From NCBI GenBank assembly GCA_023248835.1, contig JAHFDU010000088.1, positions 1-12,195 of the forward strand: a stretch of 12,195 bases of DNA, written 5' to 3'. The position numbers and the translations under genes are program-made. Positions within the stretch are counted from its first letter, which is position 1. Each line of letters begins with the position of its first letter. The stretch is from Myxococcales bacterium (lineage in GTDB: Bacteria; Myxococcota_A; Polyangia; Palsa-1104). Below the pieces are notes generated by a model. The model searched no databases and had not been told where the DNA came from. It saw only the letters and a program-made list of their open reading frames with translations. Below, piece after piece: positions 6,066 through 12,195 of this stretch.

Positions 6066-7529
6066 CTAGTCACAATAGCCTGCATACAGATCACCAGAGC
6101 ACTGGGCGAGCTCCTGCGCGAATTGCATCGCGACCTGGCGCGCGTCGGGCTGGGGACGGTGAGAACGCGCCATCACCAGCAGCGATGGTAGCATCGAAAA
6201 TAATTTCGCCACTGGCTGTAAGACCTGAATTCGTGGCGTGAAACCGGTTGAACGCACAAGCGCGTCCCGCAGTCTGGCGGAATCCTCGGCCAGCTCGCGC
6301 AACTCTTTGGCGACCGAGACCTCTCGGAGCACGCCTGCAAACCGCGCCCGCAAAGTCTCGGTTGCTGATCCGCCCTTCACCCACTGTCTGAACCACACCT
6401 CGGCAACGATCTCACGCAGCAACTCCGACATAGGCGGTCGCGCACTGACGGCACGCTCCTGAATCAAAGCTCCGCTCGCCTCTCGGGTCGAGCGGCAGAT
6501 CACAACGTTCTCGTTCCACTGTAAATTGGCATCGTTCGAGAGCAACTGCTCGGCGACGGCGAGCACCACCGCTGGCGTCACCTGCGAACGGCAGGCAAAA
6601 TCAATGGTGCAGTCGCGCGGCTTGTCACAGGGTGCGCACGGCACCGTCGCCGCAATCGAAACATTTCCGCTGCGATAACCGCCGGTGTCGATCGGACTGG
6701 AAGCTGCAAAGAAGAGCGCAAGATGGGCAAGGCCAATCGCCGACGATAGATGCATCGGGCCGGTGTCATTGGTGATGAGCAGCGATGCCCGCCGAAAAAA
6801 TGCGCGTAGCTCGGCAAGGTCGAGCCCGGCGGTAGAAATTCCACCCCCCATCGCCCGCAGAATTTCGTCGACAAGCGGCGCCTCGTCTGCCGATCCCATC
6901 ACCGCAATCTGGTAGCCTTGGCGCAGCAGCGCCTTGCCGACGGCGGCGAAATCTTCCGGCGGCCAGCGACGAAAAGCAAACGAAGAGCCGGGCTGCAAAC
7001 ACACCAAAGGCCGCGCCGGGTCAATGGCAAAACGCTGCGCGATTGCGCGGCTCCGTTCCTCTTCTTCGTCGCTGGAAAACAGATCTGCGTCCCCAACCAT
7101 CGGGAGTCCCGCGTGCAGAATCCACAAGTCGACCAGGTTCAAGCGTCGCAACTGGCGAAACATGATCGAGGAGGCGTAGTACACGCCAAGCTCGCCCCAC
7201 AACTGACGCGCGCCGTCCGGGCCAAGTTGCGCACCGACCCGTCGCTCGGCTGAAATTCGACTCGACCACTGCACCGCCTCATCATCAGGCGACATGTTGA
7301 TCAGCAAATCGTAGGCGCCCAGCGACTCGCTGACTGGAAAACGAAATACCCGCGTCGCCAGCGCGCAATCTTCCACCAGCGATGCATAGGCCGGCTTGGT
7401 AACAAAATCGATTTCGGCCTCGGGGTGGGCCTGCCGCACGCTGCGCAGCACGTGCAACGCTTGCAACACGTCGCCGAGCAGATGCAACTTGACCACTAAG
7501 ATGCGCACCGTCGTCGAGTCTATTACCAA
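6066..7529 (-). CDS. glycosyltransferase family 9 (heptosyltransferase-like) with C-terminal extension
   Basis: This 487-residue protein resembles ADP-heptose:LPS heptosyltransferases of family GT9, which add sugars to the lipopolysaccharide core at the inner face of the cytoplasmic membrane. The N-terminal Rossmann half opens with RILVVKLHLLGDVLQALHVL (9-28). The second half carries VCLQPGSSFAFRRWPPEDFA (176-195) and the nucleotide-sugar motif NDTGPMHLSSAIG (254-266). A Cys cluster (298, 301, 307, 313: CAPC...C...C) is typical of the family before the last helix. The usual enzyme ends near residue 335. Here about 150 further residues follow, mostly helical and rich in Arg and Leu, with no motif I recognise. 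The start TTG 7529 sits just before the first strand; GTG 7508 is an alternative. The exact sugar and acceptor are unknown. Confidence 0.85.
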   Translation of the reverse strand: MVIDSTTVRILVVKLHLLGDVLQALHVLRSVRQAHPEAEIDFVTKPAYASLVEDCALATRVFRFPVSESLGAYDLLINMSPDDEAVQWSSRISAERRVGAQLGPDGARQLWGELGVYYASSIMFRQLRRLNLVDLWILHAGLPMVGDADLFSSDEEEERSRAIAQRFAIDPARPLVCLQPGSSFAFRRWPPEDFAAVGKALLRQGYQIAVMGSADEAPLVDEILRAMGGGISTAGLDLAELRAFFRRASLLITNDTGPMHLSSAIGLAHLALFFAASSPIDTGGYRSGNVSIAATVPCAPCDKPRDCTIDFACRSQVTPAVVLAVAEQLLSNDANLQWNENVVICRSTREASGALIQERAVSARPPMSELLREIVAEVWFRQWVKGGSATETLRARFAGVLREVSVAKELRELAEDSARLRDALVRSTGFTPRIQVLQPVAKLFSMLPSLLVMARSHRPQPDARQVAMQFAQELAQCSGDLYAGYCD

Positions 7530-7546
7530 AACTCACTTTGCAGTAA

Positions 7547-7712
7547 CTGCTGAGAAACTCCCCTTCGGGTGCTTTCTCCAACCGTAGCCCTCAACCGATC
7601 GCCGTCCTCCTCCGCGTCCGAAACTGTTGCCTGCTCAGAAACTACCCTTCGAGTGCGTCTCCAACCGTGGCCCTCGACTGAATTTCCGGCGTCTTCCGTG
7701 TCCGAAACTGTC
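7547..7712. repeat. imperfect tandem duplication, two copies with 84-bp period
   Basis: Copy 1 (about 7547-7629) and copy 2 (7631-7712) both begin CTGCT.AGAAACT.CCCTTCG and end GTGTCCGAAACTGT or GCGTCCGAAACTGT. By hand they match at roughly four of five positions, with one or two single-base gaps. Copy 1 can form a GAGAAA...TTTCTC stem with an inner CCC-TTC-GGG; copy 2 has lost part of it. The repeat fills the gap between the GT9 start and the end of trpS and does not encode a convincing protein. Confidence 0.8.
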
Positions 7713-7736
7713 GACTGTCGACTGTCGGCTGTCGAC
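7709..7736. repeat. 7-bp tandem repeat (TGTCGAC x4)
   Basis: Four head-to-tail copies of TGTCGAC occur, the third reading TGTCGGC. They run from the end of the second 84-bp copy into the first base of the trpS stop codon on the minus strand. GTCGAC is self-complementary, so the array can pair with itself in many registers. Confidence 0.85.
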
Positions 7737-8833
7737 TAAGGAATCGACAGCGTGCGAGCAAAGTAGTCCTGCTTCATCGCCTGCTTGGCGAGCGCAAGCG
7801 TCTCCTCCGCCACCTGGTTGGCACGGCGGGTGCCCCGGCGCAGCGCCTCGATCACCTCGTCCGGCCGCAACTCGAACTGCTTCCGCCGAGTGCGGATCGG
7901 CTCGATAAGATCGTTTAGCACTTCGACCAATTTTTTCTTCACCACCACATCGCCGACCTTGCCAGCGCGATACAACTCACGGTGTTCTTGAAGCCATGGC
8001 GCGTCGGAGTTGAACGTCTCATGAAACGCCCAGAGCGGGTTCTTGGCCGGATCGACTTCGCCTGGTTCTTTGCCAGTGATTCGCTTGGGATCGGTGTACA
8101 TCGACATCACCTTCTTGCGAACGGTATCGGCGTCGTCCGAGAGAAAGATCGCGTTGTTCAGCGATTTGCTCATTTTGTGGAGCTGTCCGGTTTCGGCATT
8201 CGGCGCACCAATCCCAACCAGCCGCTTTACCCGCCCGAGCTTGGGCTCGATCACCGGCATCAGTCCGCCGCGGGCGAGGTGATCGGCGTCTTCGGTTTGC
8301 GGATCAACACCGCAATAGAGCTGGTTGAATCGGCGGGCAACTTCGCGCGTCATTTCGAGGTGCGGAAGCTGATCCTCGCCGACCGGCACCAGCTGCGGAC
8401 GAAACGCGAGAATGTCAGCGCACTGGCCGACGGTGTAGAGCGGGAAGCCGAACGGATATTTGTCACCTAGATCTTTGTCTTTGATCTCCTGCGCCAGCGT
8501 CGGGTTGCGCAGCACGCGATTGAACGGCAGCAACATCGAGAAAAAGAACGTCAGTTCGTCGATCGCCGGTACTTCGCTCTGCAGAACCATCGCGCTGCGC
8601 TCGGGATCGATGCCGACGGCCAACCAATCGGTGGCGATGTCTACAACGCTCTGACGAATCTCCGCCGGCCGATCGGCGCGGGTGGTGAACGCATGCTTGT
8701 TGGCGATGAGAAAGTAGCAATCGTACTGGTCCTGCAGCGCCAGCCGGTTCTCAATGCTGCCAACGTAATGGCCGAGATGTAGGCGGCCAGTCGGAGTATC
8801 GCCGGTGAGGACGCGAGGCTTCGTCGTGGACAT
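7736..8833 (-). CDS. trpS: tryptophanyl-tRNA synthetase
   Basis: This 365-residue class I aminoacyl-tRNA synthetase charges tRNA-Trp in the cytosol. The N-terminal TGDTPTGRLHLGHYVGS holds the HIGH-type signature HLGH (19-22). The KMSKS loop is HKMSKSLNN with KMSKS at 220-224. The segment LVPVGEDQLPHLEMTREVARRFN (148-170) is the conserved TrpRS pattern before the second half of the catalytic domain. The C-terminal helical anticodon domain ends in AKQAMKQDYF. The protein is slightly longer than the common bacterial enzyme of about 330-340 residues, with extra residues around 115-135 (IKDKDLGDKYPFGFP). The ATG at 8833 immediately precedes the family start. The open frame beyond it to 9490 runs antisense to the neighbouring genes and is not TrpRS. 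Confidence 0.97.
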   Translation of the reverse strand: MSTTKPRVLTGDTPTGRLHLGHYVGSIENRLALQDQYDCYFLIANKHAFTTRADRPAEIRQSVVDIATDWLAVGIDPERSAMVLQSEVPAIDELTFFFSMLLPFNRVLRNPTLAQEIKDKDLGDKYPFGFPLYTVGQCADILAFRPQLVPVGEDQLPHLEMTREVARRFNQLYCGVDPQTEDADHLARGGLMPVIEPKLGRVKRLVGIGAPNAETGQLHKMSKSLNNAIFLSDDADTVRKKVMSMYTDPKRITGKEPGEVDPAKNPLWAFHETFNSDAPWLQEHRELYRAGKVGDVVVKKKLVEVLNDLIEPIRTRRKQFELRPDEVIEALRRGTRRANQVAEETLALAKQAMKQDYFARTLSIP

Positions 8834-8840
8834 GGGGGCG

Positions 8841-8868
8841 AGTATAGTCGACGATCGGCAGTTGGGAA
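8841..8868 (-). promoter_or_regulatory. trpS promoter with -10 placed for a leaderless mRNA
   Basis: Minus-strand TTCCCA (8863-8868), a 16-bp spacer and TATACT (8841-8846) form a reasonable sigma70 promoter. Only seven bases (CGCCCCC) separate the -10 from the ATG, so transcription should begin at or next to the start codon. No ribosome-binding sequence fits in that space. Confidence 0.5.
8843..8848 (+). promoter_or_regulatory. divergent -10 TATAGT overlapping the trpS -10
   Basis: TATAGT on the plus strand shares four bases with the trpS TATACT on the opposite strand (8841-8846). A poor -35 (TTCGTC, 8820-8825) sits 17 bp away. If used, it would drive the lipoprotein and oxidoreductase genes with a leader of roughly 50 nt, which includes AGGAGG at 8890-8895. 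The two divergent transcription starts would compete for the same DNA. Confidence 0.35.
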
Positions 8869-8906
8869 GCGGCTCACCGATCCTGGACGAGGAGGAAATG
8901 CGGCGC

Positions 8907-9308
8907 ATGAACGTTTTGAATTCTGTGGTTAGACCGCACGCAATTCTGTGCTTGTTCATCACGCTGCCGCGATGTGCGAACAGCTCATCACCAGAAAGAG
9001 TGGTACGCGAACTCAGCGAAGCCGCTGCCGCCGGGCGCAGCGAACAGGTGTGGCAACTCCTCGGCCCAACCACGCGAAAAAAACTGGAACTTGAAGCGCG
9101 GCGAACCAGCGATCTTGGCGATCGGCAGATTTCCCCCTCACAGATGCTGGCGGCTGGCTGGCTGCACGCCCGTTTTCCGGTCGTGCACACCCGCGTGGTG
9201 GAGCGGCATGGCGACGAAGCGATTGTGGAGGTGTCTGGGGCTGGCAGCCGCGAACAGGTGCGCTGCTTCCGGCAACCGAACGGCGATTGGCGAGTCGAAA
9301 TCGAGTAG
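8907..9308 (+). CDS. small putative lipoprotein or secreted protein, possibly NTF2-like
   Basis: This 133-residue protein is not firmly recognised. The N-terminus HAILCLFITLPRC is a hydrophobic signal with Cys23 in a poor lipobox (LPRC, Arg at -1), so lipidation is uncertain. The mature part reads SPERVVRELSEAAAAGRSEQVWQLLGPTTRKKLELEARR and ends with beta strands (AIVEVSG, VRCFRQPNGDWRVEIE). This is the layout of small NTF2-like/DUF4878-type envelope proteins in which a helix pair precedes a curved sheet. ATG 8907 lies 11 bases after AGGAGG (8890-8895). ATG 8898 is only two bases after it and is less likely. The FNR-like gene follows after 14 bp, so the two form an operon. Confidence 0.65.
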   Translation: MNVLNSVVRPHAILCLFITLPRCANSSSPERVVRELSEAAAAGRSEQVWQLLGPTTRKKLELEARRTSDLGDRQISPSQMLAAGWLHARFPVVHTRVVERHGDEAIVEVSGAGSREQVRCFRQPNGDWRVEIE

Positions 9309-9322
9309 GTTAAAATCCGGTG

Positions 9323-10039
9323 ATGCACCACCAACCATTTTTTTCTGTCGAGGTGGTGCGCGCCTGGGACGAGACTGCAGAACTGCGAGCAATCACCGTC
9401 GAGCTTCGCGCCATCGCGGCGCACCATCAGGCCGCGGGACAAGTGCTGCGGCTGAGATTGCCCACCGCGCCCGCTCTCGGCGAGGCCCATTTTGCTCTCG
9501 CCAACGCCTCGTTTGAACCAGCGACGCTGCTATGCAAGCGCGGTTCGCCCCTCGGCGATGCCCTGATCAAGCACGCTGCGCCGGGCGAGCGGGTTGAGGT
9601 TACTGCGCCGCTTGGCGCCGGGTTCCCGGTCAAACACGCCCGGGATCGCGATGTCCTGCTATTTGCCAGTGGGGCCGGCATTGCCCCGATTCGCGCTCTA
9701 TTGCAAACGCTGGTTCATGATCGATCTTCCTACGGAAAACTGGCGCTCTACTATGGGCAGCGACGAGAAACTCATTTTGCCTACAGTCGCGAGCAAGCAC
9801 ATTGGAAAAACAATAATGTCGACGTCGTGCTCTGCTGCTCGCAGCCAAGCGGCGTGTGGAATGGTGAGCGCGGCTATGTACAGGAGGTGGCGCAGCGCCA
9901 CCTCTTCTCTTCGATCGCGCTGAACGCGACCAGCCGCGCGGTGGCATTTCTGTGCGGCACTCACAACATGGTGCGCGATGTTCGCGCCACCCTAGCGGCG
10001 ACTGGCATGCCCGCCAACCAAGTGTTCTTGAACTACTAG
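9323..10039 (+). CDS. FNR-like FAD/NAD(P)-binding oxidoreductase
   Basis: This 238-residue protein has the ferredoxin-NADP reductase fold and would pass electrons between NAD(P)H and a partner through flavin. The N-terminal beta-barrel (1-100) has VLRLRLPTAPALGEAHFALANAS, where FALANAS stands in place of the usual RxYS flavin motif. It is followed by GSPLGDALIKHAAPGERVEVTAPLGAGFPV. The NAD(P)-binding half has DVLLFASGAGIAPIRALLQTL (110-130), ALYYGQRRETHFAY, and the C-terminal CGTHNMVRDVRATLAATGMPANQVFLNY (211-238). That C-terminal stretch matches the CGPxxM...L...G...I..NY ending of the family. The electron partner is unknown; no iron-sulfur cluster motif is present. It starts at ATG 9323 (GTG 9320 adjoins it), 14 bp after the lipoprotein. 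Its stop lies two bases from that of the convergent PEGA gene. Confidence 0.85.
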   Translation: MHHQPFFSVEVVRAWDETAELRAITVELRAIAAHHQAAGQVLRLRLPTAPALGEAHFALANASFEPATLLCKRGSPLGDALIKHAAPGERVEVTAPLGAGFPVKHARDRDVLLFASGAGIAPIRALLQTLVHDRSSYGKLALYYGQRRETHFAYSREQAHWKNNNVDVVLCCSQPSGVWNGERGYVQEVAQRHLFSSIALNATSRAVAFLCGTHNMVRDVRATLAATGMPANQVFLNY

Positions 10040-10041
10040 CG

Positions 10042-11226
10042 TTAGAAATGGAGCTGCAGTGAGGCGCTGCTCGGCGTCAGCAGCGGCACCAACTCGAGTC
10101 GACCAGTTTTGGTCGAGGCGTGTGCTTTTTTGTCGAGACCAACGCCGATGCCGAAGGCGATCGCACTGCTGGCAGCGAGTGCGCCGGATACGCCCCACAA
10201 TGCGGCGGTGGTGGTCGCGACGGTTTGACCGCAACGGCAGTCACTTGAAAACATCGCGATTGAAGTGGAACTCGACAAACCGGACGGTGGAGTGCAGCCA
10301 GGCGCGGCAAAAAACGCCCGATCCGCATCGGTCGGCGCTGCGGTCAGATGAGCCGCAATGTCATCGAGCTGACGATGGGTGGAATCTTGCAAGTCAACAT
10401 AGGCGCGCCAAGTGCCCAGCGCCGCTGCGCCCGTCGCTACCGCGCCGATGAGCATGCCGAGCGCTGCCCATTTGGCAGGACGGCCAGGCGCCCGCGCGTG
10501 CACCGGTCTCGCCAGATCGTCACGCTTGACCACGCCCACCGGCAAAGCCTCGAGCACCACATCAAGCGCGACATTGTCGCCGGCTGCGACGGAAATATTT
10601 TTCTGCGCGGTGACAAACCCCGCATGTTCCAACGAAAGAACGTGACTGCCCGGGGTGATCGGTCGAAACAGTGGGGTCACTCCCACCGCCACACCGTCTA
10701 TAGAAACCTGCGCCCCATGTGGTTGGGTGTCGAGTTTGAGAGAGACCGGCTTGGGCCCCGGTGGTGGCGGCAACAACGTGTCGAGCCAGCGCGCCGCCTG
10801 ATCGTCGAGGGCGGGGCCAGTCAGCGCAGTTCTGAGCACGACTTGGTGAACGCTCTTCGACACCACCGCATGCACGACATCGAGCAGTTTGAGATCGACG
10901 ACGATGGCGTCACGCTGCTTTTTCGAACGGCGCAACGAACCGTACATCAACTTCTCCGCCCCGAGCGAGTGGCCAGCTTGCGCCAAGCAGGTCGGCTCTT
11001 CACCGTCGCAGCCAAAAACAAACTTCAACTCGATCAGATCTTTCCCGATGAGAGCGCGCGCGCCGAGTGCCTTGGTCGCCACCTTGCGCAGAGCCCCACT
11101 GACAGCCGCCGCAAGATCATCGCCAACCCCAACCGCCTCGACGCCCAGTACGCCGACGGCACCGGTATCGGCCCGTGCTGCGCTCGATAACAGAACCAGC
11201 CCAAGGCCGCACAAGACTCTGCGCAT
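10042..11226 (-). CDS. secreted or membrane PEGA-domain protein
   Basis: The frame opens MRMRR; I prefer the second Met (11226), giving 394 residues; the first Met (11232) gives 396. Numbering here is from 11232. Residues 1-21 form a signal peptide (VLCGLGLVLLSSAARA). Residues 22-150 form a domain with FGCDGEEPTCLAQAGHSLGAEKLMYGSL (Cys75, Cys82), a pattern seen in many myxobacterial proteins that precede PEGA repeats. A proline linker (154-161) leads to one PEGA domain at about 163-230 (LDTQPHGAQVSIDG, then PITPGSHVLSLEHAGF). Two hydrophobic helices (about 256-276 and 338-366) flank a polar loop with three Cys (313, 332, 334). The two C-terminal residues, HF, may mark an outer membrane or end-of-chain strand (LQLHF). 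PEGA domains are thought to bind surface or peptidoglycan partners; the specific role here is unknown. Confidence 0.82.
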   Translation of the reverse strand: MRRVLCGLGLVLLSSAARADTGAVGVLGVEAVGVGDDLAAAVSGALRKVATKALGARALIGKDLIELKFVFGCDGEEPTCLAQAGHSLGAEKLMYGSLRRSKKQRDAIVVDLKLLDVVHAVVSKSVHQVVLRTALTGPALDDQAARWLDTLLPPPPGPKPVSLKLDTQPHGAQVSIDGVAVGVTPLFRPITPGSHVLSLEHAGFVTAQKNISVAAGDNVALDVVLEALPVGVVKRDDLARPVHARAPGRPAKWAALGMLIGAVATGAAALGTWRAYVDLQDSTHRQLDDIAAHLTAAPTDADRAFFAAPGCTPPSGLSSSTSIAMFSSDCRCGQTVATTTAALWGVSGALAASSAIAFGIGVGLDKKAHASTKTGRLELVPLLTPSSASLQLHF

Positions 11227-11234
11227 GCGCATGC

Positions 11235-11263
11235 ATTATATCGCTCGATTTCGCTTTGACAGC
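11235..11263 (-). promoter_or_regulatory. PEGA gene promoter with perfect TATAAT
   Basis: TATAAT lies on the minus strand at 11235-11240. A -35 of GCTGTC (11258-11263) at 17 bp or TTGCTG (11260-11265) at 19 bp is weak. The -10 ends two bases before the first ATG (11232) and eight bases before the second (11226). Transcription should therefore start at about 11227-11229, which would exclude the first ATG and give a leaderless message from 11226. An alternating GCATGCGCATGC palindrome covers this start region. Confidence 0.55.
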
Positions 11264-11539
11264 AAGTTAATCACCGTTCAACCATCAATCGGCGGCGCCG
11301 TCTGAAATACCGTCGGTCGCATCAAGATCTGTCTCCGCTTTTCTGCTGTGGGGTTTGCGCTTCGATCGAATCCAGGGCATCCGCCGATGGTGTCAGGAAT
11401 GTCCTTGGGCTCTGGTAAACGTTCTGTCCGATATCCGGACACTGTCCGGCATCCGGACAAAAACCGCCACGCACGGCGCGCAAACTCACGGAACTTTGAC
11501 GATGAGTGAGCGGCATAGGGCTTGTATAGCGGTACATGC
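11264..11539. other. non-coding gap before the IS91 gene
   Basis: No open frame here resembles a protein. Apart from the tandem dyads at 11425-11459, I see only mixed unique sequence. If the IS91 left end (terIS) is in the window it should be here, but I cannot fix its boundary from sequence alone. Confidence 0.4.
11425..11459. repeat. two tandem 17-bp near-palindromes (TGTCCG-CGGACA)
   Basis: TGTCCGATATCCGGACA (11425-11441) and TGTCCGGCATCCGGACA (11443-11459) are separated by one C. Each has TGTCCG and CGGACA arms that pair perfectly; the second pairs over seven bases. An 18-bp centre-to-centre spacing is close to two helical turns, as expected for adjacent dimer-binding sites. They end 80 bp before the transposase start. 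They could be operator sites or part of an IS91-type end with hairpins. Confidence 0.75.
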
Positions 11540-12195
11540 GTGGCCGCCAAGCCCGCCAAGAGCGCCCGCCTCGACCGCTCACTGGGCGCTGCGTTCGCGC
11601 AGCTGTCGCATGCGTATCTCCGGCGCGAACCTGAGAAAACCGTGCTCTACGATATTGTGCGGTGCCATTACTCATCGTTCGTCGCTGACGCCAATGAGCG
11701 CAATCCGTACGGCTACTCGATACCCAAGTTTGTCGAACGCGAATTTGAAAGCTACCTGTCTTGTGGCGTGATCAGTGAAGGTTTTGTCCGCGTTGCGTGC
11801 AAGAGCTGCAAGCAGGAAATCCTGGTCGGCCTGTCCTGCAAGCGGCGTGGGCTCTGCCCGAGCTGTTGTACCCGTCGCATGAGCGATAGTGCGGCGTATC
11901 TGGTCGATCACGTCTTCAAGGCGGAGCTACCGATGCGCCAGTGGGTGCTGTCACTGCCACGTGCGATCCGCTTTCGACTCGCGTACCGGCCCGCGGTCGT
12001 GTCGCGTGTGCTCGAGATTTTTATGCGCGTCGTATTTGCGTGGCAGCGACGGCGTGCTCGTCAAATGGGAGTCACGCGCGGTTATCCCGGTTCGGTAACT
12101 TCGATTCAGCGGTTTTCATCGACGCTGAGCACCAACGTCCACTTTCATTCGCTGTTTCCCGATGGCGTGTTCGCCGAACAGCCCGACGGTACGGT
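11540..12195 (+). CDS. IS91-family HUH transposase, 5' part (cut by window end)
   Basis: 218 residues are visible and the frame continues past the window edge. The N-terminal RYGYSIPKFVEREFESYLSCG stretch leads into a zinc-binding domain with Cys pairs at 87/90 (VACKSC) and 100/106/109/110 (CKRRGLCPSCC). Next comes the characteristic MRQWVLSLPRAIRFRLAY. At 201-203 is HFH within NVHFHSLFPDGVF, the HUH metal-binding motif of single-strand transposases. The catalytic tyrosines lie beyond the window. The family moves by rolling-circle transposition from an oriIS end downstream of the gene, often capturing neighbouring DNA. GTG 11540 is my start; TTG 11522 is possible, and TAG 11516 closes the frame. 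No clear Shine-Dalgarno site is seen for either. Confidence 0.88.
   Translation, partial: MAAKPAKSARLDRSLGAAFAQLSHAYLRREPEKTVLYDIVRCHYSSFVADANERNPYGYSIPKFVEREFESYLSCGVISEGFVRVACKSCKQEILVGLSCKRRGLCPSCCTRRMSDSAAYLVDHVFKAELPMRQWVLSLPRAIRFRLAYRPAVVSRVLEIFMRVVFAWQRRRARQMGVTRGYPGSVTSIQRFSSTLSTNVHFHSLFPDGVFAEQPDGT
11540..12195 (+). mobile_element. IS91-family insertion sequence, partial
   Basis: Only the transposase gene defines this element. The left end probably lies in 11264-11539 and the right (oriIS) end lies beyond the window. No target duplication is expected for this family, and none was seen. Confidence 0.65.

Noticed and set aside
7547..7736. CRISPR array
   Set aside because: There are only two copies of the 84-bp unit, with diverged sequence throughout and no spacer pattern. 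The 7-mers are contiguous and no cas genes are nearby.
8834..9490. Upstream in-frame extension of trpS
   Set aside because: It runs opposite the lipoprotein and oxidoreductase genes. TrpRS homology starts at MSTTKPRVLTGD.
10348..11190. Long plus-strand open frame opposite the PEGA gene
   Set aside because: It is a shadow of a GC-rich gene on the other strand: basic, low-complexity product with no domain.
11425..11459. Intrinsic terminator
   Set aside because: The hairpins are followed by A residues, not T, on the plus strand. On the minus strand the T run precedes the stem.

Overview
The window looks like chromosomal DNA from a Gram-negative bacterium. A myxobacterium-like lineage (Myxococcota or a former deltaproteobacterial relative) is my best guess. 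The reasons are a secreted PEGA-domain protein with a CLAQAG-type N-terminal domain, several small lipoproteins, an LPS-type GT9 glycosyltransferase, high GC, and frequent GTG/TTG starts. This assignment is inference; no rRNA or marker tree is available here.

Layout. 3-341 (+) is the C-terminal end of an FAD monooxygenase. 342-437 is a hairpin-rich convergent gap. 438-1527 (-) is a very GC-rich three-gene block: an unrecognised protein of 101 residues that may be 5'-truncated, followed by two translationally coupled small proteins that appear to be paralogues (one apparently cytosolic, one a lipoprotein). 1568-4081 (-) is a tightly coupled ABC-2 exporter operon: ATPase, permease, permease. 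4142-5563 (+) is a SthA-like soluble pyridine nucleotide transhydrogenase, divergent from the exporter. 5596-5996 (-) is a hicBA toxin-antitoxin pair. 6066-7529 (-) is a GT9 heptosyltransferase-like protein with a long extra C-terminal domain. 7530-7735 is a repeat-bearing intergenic region. 7736-8833 (-) is trpS. 8907-10039 (+) is a two-gene unit, a small putative lipoprotein followed by an FNR-like FAD/NAD(P) oxidoreductase, divergent from trpS. 10042-11226 (-) is the PEGA protein. 11227-11539 is non-coding and carries two tandem 17-bp dyads. 11540-12195 (+) is the 5' part of an IS91-family HUH transposase cut by the window end.

The genes do not form one pathway. Four are housekeeping or envelope functions (transhydrogenase, TrpRS, glycosyltransferase, exporter), and mobile or accessory pieces sit between them (hicBA, the GC-rich block, IS91).

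The items most worth a second look are the tandem paralogue pair in the GC-rich block, the GT9 C-terminal extension, the 84-bp tandem duplication beside trpS, the tandem dyads before the IS91 gene, and a recurring promoter layout with the -10 box 7-8 nt from the start codon, which suggests leaderless mRNAs. I found no convincing new defence system, CRISPR array, tRNA or rRNA.
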